A DNA stretch of 6,899 nt from an uncultured Collinsella sp. Lineage in GTDB: Bacteria; Actinomycetota; Coriobacteriia; Coriobacteriales; Coriobacteriaceae. The stretch lies in assembly GCA_900757265.1 (NCBI GenBank), contig CAAENW010000035.1, forward strand, positions 1 through 6,899. Direction: 5' to 3'. A model generated the notes under the pieces. That model saw nothing but the letters and a program-made list of their open reading frames with translations, made no database searches and was not told the origin of the DNA. A program made the position numbers and the translations under genes. Shown piece after piece: positions 1-6,099 of this stretch (the stretch's first letter is position 1; every line of letters begins with the position of its first letter).

Positions 1-35
1 ATGGTCAATAGCGCCCTATGCGAACCCATTTACCG

Positions 36-1520
36 CTACAGGCAGACGCCATCCTTCCAAATGCTGATCTCGTGGCAGCCGCGACGCTCGGCACTCGTAA
101 GCTTGCCGCTCGCCGTGTCCAGCACCATCTGATACAGGTCGTCGGCAGCCTCATCGAGCGTGCGCTCGCCCGTAGCCACCACGCCGGCGTTAAAGTCCAT
201 CCAGTTGGCCTTGTGGTCGCACAGACGCTGGTTGGTGAACACCTTGAGTGTAGGCGCCGGTGCGCCAAACGGCGTGCCGCGGCCGGTCGAGAACAGGATT
301 ACGTGGCAGCCGGCAGCCGTCAGGGCCGTGGTGGATACCATGTCGTTGCCCGGACCGCACAGCATGTTCAGGCCATGCTTGGTAGCCTGACCGGCATACG
401 GCAGCACGTCGACGATGGGGGCAGATCCGCCCTTTTGCACGCAGCCGCAGCTCTTGTCCTCGAGCGTGGTAATGCCGCCGTCCTTGTTGCCGGGGCTCGG
501 GTTCTCATAGACGACCTCGCCGTGGCTGATAAAGTAGTCCTTAAAGCCGTTGAGCATGTCGGAGGCGGCATTGAAGACGTCCTGGCTCTCACAGCGATCG
601 AGCAGAATGCTCTCCGCGCCAAACATCTCGGGAACCTCGGTGAGCACCGACGTGCCGCCGCGGGCGACAACCATATCGCTCACGCGACCGATCGTGGGGT
701 TGGCGGTAATGCCCGAAAGACCGTCAGAGCCGCCGCACTTAAGGCCAATGACCAGCTCGGAGGCAGGAATGGGCTCACGCTTGGCCTGCTTGGCCAGGTC
801 GGCAAGCTCGGACAGGATCTTGTGACCCTCGACCTGCTCGTCGGCTACATCCTGGCAGGCGAGGAATCGAACGCGCTCGCGATCAAAGTCACCGAGCTCG
901 TCGAGTACCTGCTGGTGCGTGCAGTTTTCGCAACCGAGGGACAGGAACAGCACACCCGCAGCGTTTGCGTGACGCGAGAGCGCCACCAGCAGACGGCGCG
1001 TCTGGGCATGGTCGGCACCGGTCTGCGAGCAGCCAAAGGGATGCGGGAAGTAGTAAACGCCCTCCAGCGAGCCCTCGACCAGATCCTGAGCCTGCTCGCA
1101 CATGGCACGTGCGACCTCGTTGACGCAGCCGACCGTGGGGATGATCCACAGCTCGTTGCGCGTGGCGGCGCGGCCATCGGCGCGACGGAAGCCCATAAAG
1201 GTCTCGGGCTCAACCGGCTCAACGACCGGATGCGTCGGGTTGTAAGCGTACTCGACCTCGCCCGAAAGGTTGGTCTTGACGTTATGCGTATGAAGCCACT
1301 GACCGGGCTGGATGTCGCCCGTCACGTGACCGATAGGAAGACCGTACTTGACGACGTCCTCCCCCGCCGCAATGGCACGCACGGCCATCTTGTGGCCCTG
1401 CGGAATATCCTCCGCGGCAACGACCTCGCCCACCCCGGGAACCGCGACGGCGGTGCCCTTGGCAAGCGGCGACAGCGCGACGATCACGTTGTCGGCCGGA
1501 TTGATCTGGATAGTATTCAT
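36..1520 (-). CDS. uxaA: Altronate dehydratase (UxaA family), D-altronate to KDG
   Basis: Likely UxaA, the metal-dependent cytoplasmic enzyme that dehydrates D-altronate to 2-keto-3-deoxy-D-gluconate. The 494-residue product is the usual family length and has both expected parts. Residues about 1-95 form the SAF domain, with the WLHTHN motif at 76-81. A linker follows, and from about 108 the altronate/galactarate dehydratase domain carries the conserved blocks PHPFGCSQTG (159-168), LGCENC (195-200), GLKCGGSDGLSG (259-270) and KSCGCVQKGG (356-365), rich in cysteines as expected for the family. I chose the ATG at 1518-1520: it has AGGA nine bases upstream and begins directly at the SAF domain. 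An in-frame ATG at 1557-1559 would add 13 unconserved residues and follows a GC-rich hairpin with no clear ribosome site. It is the third gene of the uxaCBA operon, 78 nt after uxaB. Galactarate dehydratase GarD is a relative, but the uxaB/uxaC context favours altronate. The 35 bases after the stop hold nothing recognisable. Confidence 0.93.
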   Translation of the reverse strand: MNTIQINPADNVIVALSPLAKGTAVAVPGVGEVVAAEDIPQGHKMAVRAIAAGEDVVKYGLPIGHVTGDIQPGQWLHTHNVKTNLSGEVEYAYNPTHPVVEPVEPETFMGFRRADGRAATRNELWIIPTVGCVNEVARAMCEQAQDLVEGSLEGVYYFPHPFGCSQTGADHAQTRRLLVALSRHANAAGVLFLSLGCENCTHQQVLDELGDFDRERVRFLACQDVADEQVEGHKILSELADLAKQAKREPIPASELVIGLKCGGSDGLSGITANPTIGRVSDMVVARGGTSVLTEVPEMFGAESILLDRCESQDVFNAASDMLNGFKDYFISHGEVVYENPSPGNKDGGITTLEDKSCGCVQKGGSAPIVDVLPYAGQATKHGLNMLCGPGNDMVSTTALTAAGCHVILFSTGRGTPFGAPAPTLKVFTNQRLCDHKANWMDFNAGVVATGERTLDEAADDLYQMVLDTASGKLTSAERRGCHEISIWKDGVCL

Positions 1521-1529
1521 TACAAAGAG

Positions 1530-1533
1530 TCCT
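1530..1533 (-). promoter_or_regulatory. Ribosome binding site deciding the uxaA start
   Basis: AGGA on the minus strand, nine bases before the ATG at 1518-1520. It is only a short Shine-Dalgarno match, but it is better than anything in front of the in-frame ATG at 1557-1559, so it supports the shorter 494-residue protein. The weakness of this site compared with those of uxaB and uxaC suggests lower translation of uxaA, which is inference. Confidence 0.5.
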
Positions 1534-1562
1534 AACCCTACAGGTTGAGCAGAAGTCATCGG

Positions 1563-1588
1563 GCGCCCGCCAGTTGCCCGGCGGGCGC
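1563..1588 (-). other. Perfect 9-bp hairpin in the uxaB-uxaA gap
   Basis: Inverted repeat with 9-bp GC-only arms, GCGCCCGCC at 1563-1571 and GGCGGGCGC at 1580-1588, with an 8-base loop. It begins about ten bases past the uxaB stop. No U-tract follows on the minus strand, so it does not look like an intrinsic terminator. It could protect the 3' end of the upstream uxaCB message or mark a processing point within the operon; both roles are inferred. Confidence 0.6.
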
Positions 1589-1598
1589 ACAGAAGGAT

Positions 1599-3113
1599 TT
1601 AGGCCTGGGCGTTGGCAAATGCCTGCTTGGCGCCCTCGGCGCGCACAACGGAAAGCGCGTTGACGACAAACTCCTCAAGGCCGGCGATCTGCGTAAGGTC
1701 CTCGCCCCACATCTGCTCGTTGCTGAGCACGTCGTGCACCAGCTCGGCATCGTCTGCACCGGCGTGGGCGGCGTAGAAATCGAGCACGAAGGCATCGTCC
1801 TGAGCGGTGTACTCGGTGCCGTCGGCGCGGCGCAGGTGCAGGCCATCGCCCTCGCGAGCAACGAGCTCCTGCGTATAGAAGGCAATGAGCGTAGCGAGGC
1901 TCGTCGCCAGGCACTTGGGCAGGTTGCCGGTCTCGGCAACATAGTCCTTGAGCGTGGGCAGGTCGCGAGCACGCCATTTGGCGGTTGAGTTGAGGCAAAT
2001 GGAGAGCAGCGCGTGGTCGATAAACGGGTTGTCGAAGCGGTTCTCGACGGCGGCGGCAAAGGCCTTGCAGTCCTCGACATCAAGATCGGCGGCAAGCGTC
2101 GGGATGACCTCGTCGTAGAGCATGGTGTTCATGAAGCCGCGAACGGTCTCGTCATGCATGCAATCGCGCACGATGTCAAAGCCGGCAACCCAGGAACCCG
2201 GAACAAAGGCAGTGTGGGCGCCGTTGAGGATGCGGACCTTGCGCTTCTTGTACGGGGTGACATCGGGGGTCACAAAGACGCCCGGCAGGCCGGCCTTCAC
2301 GAAGGGCAGACGCTCCTTGAGCGACTCATCGCCCTGGATACCCCACATCTGGAAGGGCTCGCGCACGGCCAGGAAGGGATCCTCGTAGCCCAGGCGCTCG
2401 GCCACGGCAGCGGCCTCCTTGGGGTCGCGGATACGGCCGGGGACGATAGTGTCGACGAGCGTGGTGCAGACGGTGCAGTCGTTGGCCATCCACTGCGCAA
2501 ACTCGTCCTCCCAGCCCCAGTCGCTCACGTACTGGTTCATGATGCGCAGCAGCTCCTCGCCGTTGTGATCGATGAGCTCACAGGCGAGCACGATGACGCC
2601 CGGCTTGCCGGCGGCCCAGCGGGTGTGGAGCACCTGGGCAAGCTTGGCGGGGAAGCTCGCGGGCGGCATGTCGTCGGCCTTGCAGGACGGATCGTAGGCG
2701 ATACCGGCCTCGGTGGTGTTGGAGACGATAATCTCCAAATCGTCGGAGACGGCGACCTCCATCATGGCGCGGTAGTCGTCCTCGCGATACGGATTGAGGC
2801 AGCGGCTGCAGGCGCTGATCACACGGGACTCGTCGACCGTGTTGCCGCTCTCCTTGCCGCGCACCAGCACGGTGTACAGGTCATCCTGAGCGTTAATGCC
2901 GTCGGCAAAGCCAAAGGCACCGCTGATGGGCTGGACCATGACAACCTTGCCGTTCCAGCCGGTTGCCTCGTTGCCCATGTCAAAGAAGCGGTCGACGAAG
3001 GCGCGCAGGAAATTGCCCTCGCCAAACTGCAGAACCTTCTCGGGCGCGTCCTTGGGCAGCAGGTAGCCCTTGTAGCCGATCTTCTCGAGCGTCTCGTAGC
3101 TGATGTTCTCCAT
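1599..3113 (-). CDS. uxaB: Tagaturonate reductase (altronate oxidoreductase, UxaB)
   Basis: Probably UxaB, the NADH-dependent cytoplasmic enzyme that reduces D-tagaturonate to D-altronate, the second step of galacturonate breakdown. It belongs to the polyol-specific long-chain dehydrogenase/reductase family. The 504-residue product shows the N-terminal nucleotide-binding motif FGEGNFLRAF (30-39), typical of UxaB, then the Rossmann region, in which ISNTTEA-like sequence appears as VSNTTEAG (130-137). The C-terminal catalytic domain has the K-x4-N-x2-H signature at K292, N297 and H300 (KVRILNGAHT). The start is clear: ATG at 3111-3113 with AAGGAGA (3121-3127) seven bases upstream. The neighbours uxaC (96 nt upstream) and uxaA (78 nt downstream) supply its substrate and consume its product. 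The related fructuronate reductase UxuB is the main alternative; the FGEGNFLRAF form and the uxaA neighbour favour tagaturonate. No damage is visible. Confidence 0.94.
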   Translation of the reverse strand: MENISYETLEKIGYKGYLLPKDAPEKVLQFGEGNFLRAFVDRFFDMGNEATGWNGKVVMVQPISGAFGFADGINAQDDLYTVLVRGKESGNTVDESRVISACSRCLNPYREDDYRAMMEVAVSDDLEIIVSNTTEAGIAYDPSCKADDMPPASFPAKLAQVLHTRWAAGKPGVIVLACELIDHNGEELLRIMNQYVSDWGWEDEFAQWMANDCTVCTTLVDTIVPGRIRDPKEAAAVAERLGYEDPFLAVREPFQMWGIQGDESLKERLPFVKAGLPGVFVTPDVTPYKKRKVRILNGAHTAFVPGSWVAGFDIVRDCMHDETVRGFMNTMLYDEVIPTLAADLDVEDCKAFAAAVENRFDNPFIDHALLSICLNSTAKWRARDLPTLKDYVAETGNLPKCLATSLATLIAFYTQELVAREGDGLHLRRADGTEYTAQDDAFVLDFYAAHAGADDAELVHDVLSNEQMWGEDLTQIAGLEEFVVNALSVVRAEGAKQAFANAQA

Positions 3114-3154
3114 CGATGTCTCTCCTTAGATTGCTGTTAGCGTGCAGGCAAAAC

Positions 3155-3184
3155 GGGGGCGCCGCGTGTGGCAACGGCGCTCCC
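3155..3184 (-). other. GC-rich hairpin in the uxaC-uxaB gap
   Basis: Inverted repeat with 10-base arms, GGGGGCGCCG at 3155-3164 and CGGCGCTCCC at 3175-3184, around a 10-base loop. Nine of ten positions pair; the odd one is A-C in the minus-strand RNA. No U-tract follows, and uxaB continues in the same direction with a strong ribosome site, so I do not call a terminator. It resembles the hairpin in the next gap in position and GC content, but not in sequence. Confidence 0.5.
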
Positions 3185-3209
3185 GAGTTCGGTGTGATTC
3201 GATGCGGGT

Positions 3210-4637
3210 TTAGGCCTCGACGGTATCCAGGTCAAAGCCAAAGTAGCGGACCGCGTTGTTGTAGCTAATGTCGCGCACGATGGCTCCCAGCAGCTCCATG
3301 TCGGCCGGATACTTGCCCTGCTCGACCCACTCGCCGATCACGCCGCACAGCACGCGACGGAAGTACTCATGACGCGGGTAGGACAGGAAGGAGCGGGAAT
3401 CGGTAAGCATGCCCACAAAGTTGCCCAGCACGCCCTCGTTAGCCAGAGCCGTGAGCTGCTCGCGCATACCGATCTCGTTGTCGTTGAACCACCAGGCAGA
3501 GCCGTTCTGGATCTTACCGGCGGTCGGAGCCTCCTGGAAGCAGCCCATCACGGTATCGATCATGGTGTTGTCGATGGGGTTCAGGCTGTACAGAATGGTC
3601 TTGGGCAGACCCGTGGCCTCCTGGATGGAGTTGAGGAAATCGGCCAGCTGGTCGGACGGCGTGTAGTTGGAGATGCAGTCGTAGCCGGTGTCGGGACCGA
3701 GCTTGGCGAACATAGCGCGGTTGTTGTCACGCTTGCAGCCAAAGTGCAGCTGCATGGCCCAGCCAAGGCGGACATACTCGCCGGCGACGAACTGCATAAA
3801 GGCCGTCTTGTACTTGATGACCTCGTCCTCGGCAAGCGGCTCGGCGGCAAGGCCCTTGGCAAAGATAGTCTCGATCTCGTCGGCGGTAGCCGGAACGTAC
3901 ATAACGTAGTCGAGCGCGTGGTCGGAAGCGCGGCAGCCCAGCTCGTGGGCAACGTCGTAGCGCTTGGAGATGGCAGCCTTCATGCCCTCGAAGTCGCTGA
4001 TCTCAACGCCAGCAACCTCGGAGAGATGCTTGCAGTAGTCGGCGAACTCCTGGCCACGCTCGATGCGCAGGGCGGCATCGGGGCGCATGGCGGGAACGAC
4101 CTGAACGTCAAAACTGTCGTCGGCGGCAATCTTCTTGTGCCACTCAAAGCTGTCGGCGGGGTCGTCGGTAGTGCAGATCATGCGGACGTTGGACTGCTTG
4201 ATCAGGTTGCGGCAGGTAAAGCTGGCCTCAGCGAGCTTGGCGTTGGCAAGGTCCCAGACCTCCTGAGCGGTTTTGCCGTTCAGGACGCCCTCGTAGCCAA
4301 AGTAACGCTTAAGCTCCAGGTGGCTCCACTCAAAGACGGGGTTGCCCACACAACGGCCCAGGGTCTCGGCCCACTTCTGGAACTTCTCGCGAGCAGGGGC
4401 ATCGCCGGTAATGAAGCGCTCGTCGACGCCGTTGGCACGCATCAGGCGCCACTTGTAGTGGTCACCGCCCAGCCAAACCTCGGTGATGTTCTCAAAACGC
4501 TTGTCGTCCCAGATCTCCTTGGGAGAAATGTGGCAGTGGTAGTCAACGATGGGCATGCCCTCGGCAAAGTTGTGGAACAGCTCCTCACCGGTTTTGGTGC
4601 TCAGCAGGAAATCCTGATCGTCCATGAAGTTTTTCAT
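3210..4637 (-). CDS. uxaC: Uronate isomerase (glucuronate/galacturonate isomerase, UxaC)
   Basis: Uronate isomerase, which interconverts D-glucuronate with D-fructuronate and D-galacturonate with D-tagaturonate, the entry step of the pathway, in the cytoplasm. It is a non-hydrolytic amidohydrolase-superfamily TIM barrel. From the ATG at 4635-4637 the product is 475 residues, close to the E. coli enzyme. Visible family features are the strand-1 motif DYHCH (H34, H36), the GDHYKWRLMRANG block (58-70), MQLHFG with H298, and LTDSRSF with D413, the strand-8 aspartate. I chose this start because AAAGGGG (4645-4651) lies seven bases upstream and the protein starts like its relatives. An in-frame GTG at 4701-4703 would add 22 residues, but lies within an operator and next to the predicted -10. 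It is the first gene of uxaCBA, driven by the LacI-type-controlled promoter just upstream, with a leader of roughly 60 nt. Confidence 0.96.
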   Translation of the reverse strand: MKNFMDDQDFLLSTKTGEELFHNFAEGMPIVDYHCHISPKEIWDDKRFENITEVWLGGDHYKWRLMRANGVDERFITGDAPAREKFQKWAETLGRCVGNPVFEWSHLELKRYFGYEGVLNGKTAQEVWDLANAKLAEASFTCRNLIKQSNVRMICTTDDPADSFEWHKKIAADDSFDVQVVPAMRPDAALRIERGQEFADYCKHLSEVAGVEISDFEGMKAAISKRYDVAHELGCRASDHALDYVMYVPATADEIETIFAKGLAAEPLAEDEVIKYKTAFMQFVAGEYVRLGWAMQLHFGCKRDNNRAMFAKLGPDTGYDCISNYTPSDQLADFLNSIQEATGLPKTILYSLNPIDNTMIDTVMGCFQEAPTAGKIQNGSAWWFNDNEIGMREQLTALANEGVLGNFVGMLTDSRSFLSYPRHEYFRRVLCGVIGEWVEQGKYPADMELLGAIVRDISYNNAVRYFGFDLDTVEA

Positions 4638-4644
4638 CAAACAA

Positions 4645-4651
4645 CCCCTTT
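4645..4651 (-). promoter_or_regulatory. Ribosome binding site deciding the uxaC start
   Basis: AAAGGGG on the minus strand, seven bases before the ATG at 4635-4637. It fixes the start of uxaC and argues against the upstream in-frame GTG at 4701-4703, which falls inside operator O1. Confidence 0.7.
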
Positions 4652-4691
4652 GTTGGCGGAGCGGGCGCACGATGCGCTCGTTATCCTCTAG

Positions 4692-4703
4692 GTGAACGTT
4701 CAC
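4692..4703 (-). promoter_or_regulatory. Operator O1, perfect 12-bp palindrome at the uxa transcription start
   Basis: GTGAACGTTCAC reads the same on both strands and has a central CG, the usual centre for LacI-family sites where the hinge helix inserts a leucine. It lies immediately downstream of the predicted -10, over the expected transcription start of uxaC. The core is identical to that of O2, 38 bp away centre to centre. The likely ligand is the LacI-type protein encoded just upstream; this is inferred from position and symmetry. Confidence 0.85.
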
Positions 4704-4704
4704 T

Positions 4705-4734
4705 ATACTAATTCATTGCGACTTAAAAGGTGAA
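4705..4734 (-). promoter_or_regulatory. Predicted promoter of uxaCBA
   Basis: On the minus strand TTCACC (4729-4734) is a 4 of 6 match to the -35 consensus, followed after 18 bp by TAGTAT (4705-4710) as -10. An overlapping alternative -10 is TATAGT (4702-4707). The stretch between them is unusually AT-rich for this window. The -35 lies inside O2 and the expected start site inside O1, an arrangement that would allow tight repression. The hexamers are imperfect and the start site has not been measured. Confidence 0.55.
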
Positions 4735-4743
4735 CGTTCACCT
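4728..4743 (-). promoter_or_regulatory. Operator O2, perfect 16-bp palindrome over the -35
   Basis: AGGTGAACGTTCACCT is a perfect 16-bp palindrome with central CG, containing the same 12-bp core as O1. It covers the predicted -35 of the uxa promoter. As the longest symmetric site it is the best candidate for the primary operator. The binder is inferred to be the LacI-type regulator at 4876-5955. Confidence 0.87.
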
Positions 4744-4754
4744 AACCACCATGG

Positions 4755-4762
4755 GGTGAACG
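4755..4762 (-). promoter_or_regulatory. Possible O3, a third GGTGAACG half-site
   Basis: GGTGAACG recurs here, matching the left half of O1 and O2, but the other half (GTTGA) has lost symmetry. It lies 26 bp centre to centre from O2, between O2 and the terminator of the regulator gene. It may be a weak auxiliary site or a decayed operator; an 8-base match could also be chance. Confidence 0.35.
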
Positions 4763-4815
4763 GTTGATTTTTGGCCCTCAACGGTCGAGCAGGTGCCTTA
4801 TCCATGCCGGGCGAT

Positions 4816-4852
4816 AAAAAAGATCCGCTGGGGACAGCCCCCCAACGGATCT
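4816..4852 (-). terminator. Intrinsic terminator of the LacI-type regulator gene
   Basis: On the minus strand a 13-pair stem forms from AGATCCG/CGGATCT (4846-4852 with 4821-4827), one G-U pair, and TGGGG/CCCCA, closed by a 6-base loop. Six U residues follow directly (4816-4821). The G-U pair would be C-A on the other strand, so the signal is directional. It starts about 25 bases after the regulator stop and separates that transcript from uxaCBA. Confidence 0.92.
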
Positions 4853-4875
4853 CTTACATCGATAACCCGGGTTGT

Positions 4876-5955
4876 CTAGATTCCCGCCAGCTTGCAATAC
4901 CGGTCGACGTTGCTGGCAAACACCATCTCCACAGCACCCTTCTGCACGGGCTCCTCCGGAGTTTTACCCCACAGCAGATACTCGCCCAAGGTCTTGGCGC
5001 CACGGTAGGCCAGGCTCACCGGGTCCTTATAGACAATATTGGTAAAGATGCCACGGCGCAAGGCCAAGGCGCTCTCGGGGAACAGGTCGTTTCCGATTAC
5101 CATGACCTTGCCGGCCTTGCTGCTTGAAACAAGCGCGTCGGCGACTACCTCGGAACCAACGGCAAAAACGCTACAGATGAGCTCGGGAGCATCCGGCGCA
5201 CTCAAGCGCTGCTCAAGCTCGCGCTCGAGCTGTTTGACTTGCGCATGGGCGCCGGCAAGGTCCTCAACCCGCCATGGAATATCGTGCTCGCGCAGGTAAT
5301 TATGAAAGGCGCGGGCGGTCAGGTAGTGTGAGTCGGTATAGGGATCGCCCGCCAACAGAAGCACGCGGGCGTCAGCCCCAGAAGCGTGGACCAGGTTAGC
5401 CGCCTGCTCTGCCATAAGGCTGCCCGCCGCGGAATAGTCCGCCAGACTGGCACCCAGGCGATCGAGGTGCGGTCGGTCGCCGTCGACGAGCTCAATCGCC
5501 ACGCCCGCCTCGGCAATCTGCCTCAAAAGCTCGGTCGCGCGGTCATCGCCCGGAACATAGGCAAGCAGGCCGTCAATCTTCTCGCCTACCTGCAGACGCT
5601 CATCGATCTGCTCGAGCGCATCGGCGTAGCCGCCCACGCCAAATTCTACGCGCTCAACCGTAATGCCCTGATCGATGACCTCCTGCTCAAAGCGGTTGCA
5701 GCCTTCCCAAAGGTAACGGAAAAAGTACGCCCCCTCGCGCGATGCGCGGGGCAGGCAAAACACCAGGTTGATATCCTTGCGGCGCAGGCTCGAGGCACTC
5801 GTATTGCGATGGTAACCCATGGCCTCGGCCTTAGCATTCACCTTGGAGCGCACGGATTCGCTCACGCCGGCCTTACCCGTCAGGGCCTTGTGCACGGTAT
5901 TGATGGAAACGCCAAGCTCGGCGGCTATGTCCTTCATGGTTACGCGAGCGCTCAT
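4876..5955 (-). CDS. LacI-family transcriptional regulator, likely repressor of uxaCBA
   Basis: LacI/GalR-type DNA-binding protein of 359 residues, the normal family length. Residues 5-48 are the helix-turn-helix (VTMKDIAAELGVSINTVHKAL and on to MGY). The hinge follows with ASSLRR at 54-59, where L57 is the likely minor-groove leucine. The periplasmic-binding-protein-like effector domain runs from about 62 (INLVFCLPR), through IDGLLAYVPGDD (127-138) and AGDPYTDSHYLTARAF (202-217), to the C-terminal VIGNDLFPE block (287-295). The start has GGAGT (5962-5966) six bases upstream; a second ATG at codon 7 is possible. The gene sits upstream of uxaCBA on the same strand, and the gap contains perfect LacI-like palindromes, so control of the uxa promoter is likely, with a hexuronate or pathway intermediate as inducer (inference). 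B. subtilis ExuR is a LacI-type regulator of an equivalent locus; E. coli ExuR is GntR-type. I see no convincing promoter of its own. Confidence 0.9.
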   Translation of the reverse strand: MSARVTMKDIAAELGVSINTVHKALTGKAGVSESVRSKVNAKAEAMGYHRNTSASSLRRKDINLVFCLPRASREGAYFFRYLWEGCNRFEQEVIDQGITVERVEFGVGGYADALEQIDERLQVGEKIDGLLAYVPGDDRATELLRQIAEAGVAIELVDGDRPHLDRLGASLADYSAAGSLMAEQAANLVHASGADARVLLLAGDPYTDSHYLTARAFHNYLREHDIPWRVEDLAGAHAQVKQLERELEQRLSAPDAPELICSVFAVGSEVVADALVSSSKAGKVMVIGNDLFPESALALRRGIFTNIVYKDPVSLAYRGAKTLGEYLLWGKTPEEPVQKGAVEMVFASNVDRYCKLAGI

Positions 5956-5985
5956 GGGGTTACTCCGTTATAGATAAGTTGCCAA

Positions 5986-6008
5986 TTAACAGTACAGGTA
6001 ACGATACC
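5986..6008. promoter_or_regulatory. Overlapping imperfect palindromes upstream of the regulator gene
   Basis: Two imperfect dyads overlap 31-53 bp before the regulator start. TTAACAGTACAGGTAA (5986-6001) is symmetric at 12 of 16 positions, and GGTAACGATACC (5997-6008) at 10 of 12 with a central CG like a LacI-family site. They differ from the uxa operators. They could be a site for autoregulation or for another regulator. Short imperfect dyads are common, so this is tentative. Confidence 0.3.
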
Positions 6009-6051
6009 CCAAAATCACTCTTCAACTCGCCGCGCTCGCCGCCAAATGTGC

Positions 6052-6084
6052 AAAGCGCTCCGCGAACGGATGCTCGCGGAGCGC
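6052..6084 (-). terminator. Hairpin after the cysteine-rich protein gene, probable terminator
   Basis: Perfect 11-bp inverted repeat, GCGCTCCGCGA at 6055-6065 and TCGCGGAGCGC at 6074-6084, with an 8-base loop, beginning 15 bases past the stop of the small gene. On the minus strand only three U residues follow directly, with another UUU after a few bases. The stem is very stable but the U-tract is short, so termination may be partial and some readthrough into the LacI-type gene is possible. Confidence 0.6.
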
Positions 6085-6099
6085 CTGGATGCCTGGACC

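Noticed and set aside
18..1535. A 505-codon open frame on the plus strand, antisense to uxaA
   Set aside because: It mirrors uxaA in a GC-rich sequence where stop codons are rare in antisense frames. The translation is low-complexity and matches no family I recognise, whereas the minus-strand frame is clearly UxaA.
1521..1559. N-terminal extension of uxaA from the ATG at 1557-1559
   Set aside because: It adds 13 residues ahead of the SAF domain and lies directly after a strong hairpin with no clear Shine-Dalgarno sequence.
2013..3140. A 375-codon plus-strand frame across uxaB
   Set aside because: It is rich in Gly, His, Val and Asp with no recognisable domain, and is fully explained as a shadow of uxaB.
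3155..3184. Terminator between uxaC and uxaB
   Set aside because: The stem is strong but no U-tract follows, and the next gene is a pathway partner with a strong ribosome site.
3369..4691. A 440-codon plus-strand frame across uxaC
   Set aside because: It is a shadow of uxaC with repetitive VDGV/LVG-like composition and no domain or ribosome site.
4638..4703. N-terminal extension of uxaC from the GTG at 4701-4703
   Set aside because: It would place the start codon inside operator O1 and next to the predicted -10, while the ATG at 4635-4637 has a good ribosome site and gives the usual protein length.
4690..4767. CRISPR-like or iteron array suggested by three GGTGAACG copies
   Set aside because: The repeats are only 8-16 bp, are palindromic, have unequal spacing, and sit exactly over a promoter next to a LacI-type gene, so operators explain them better.
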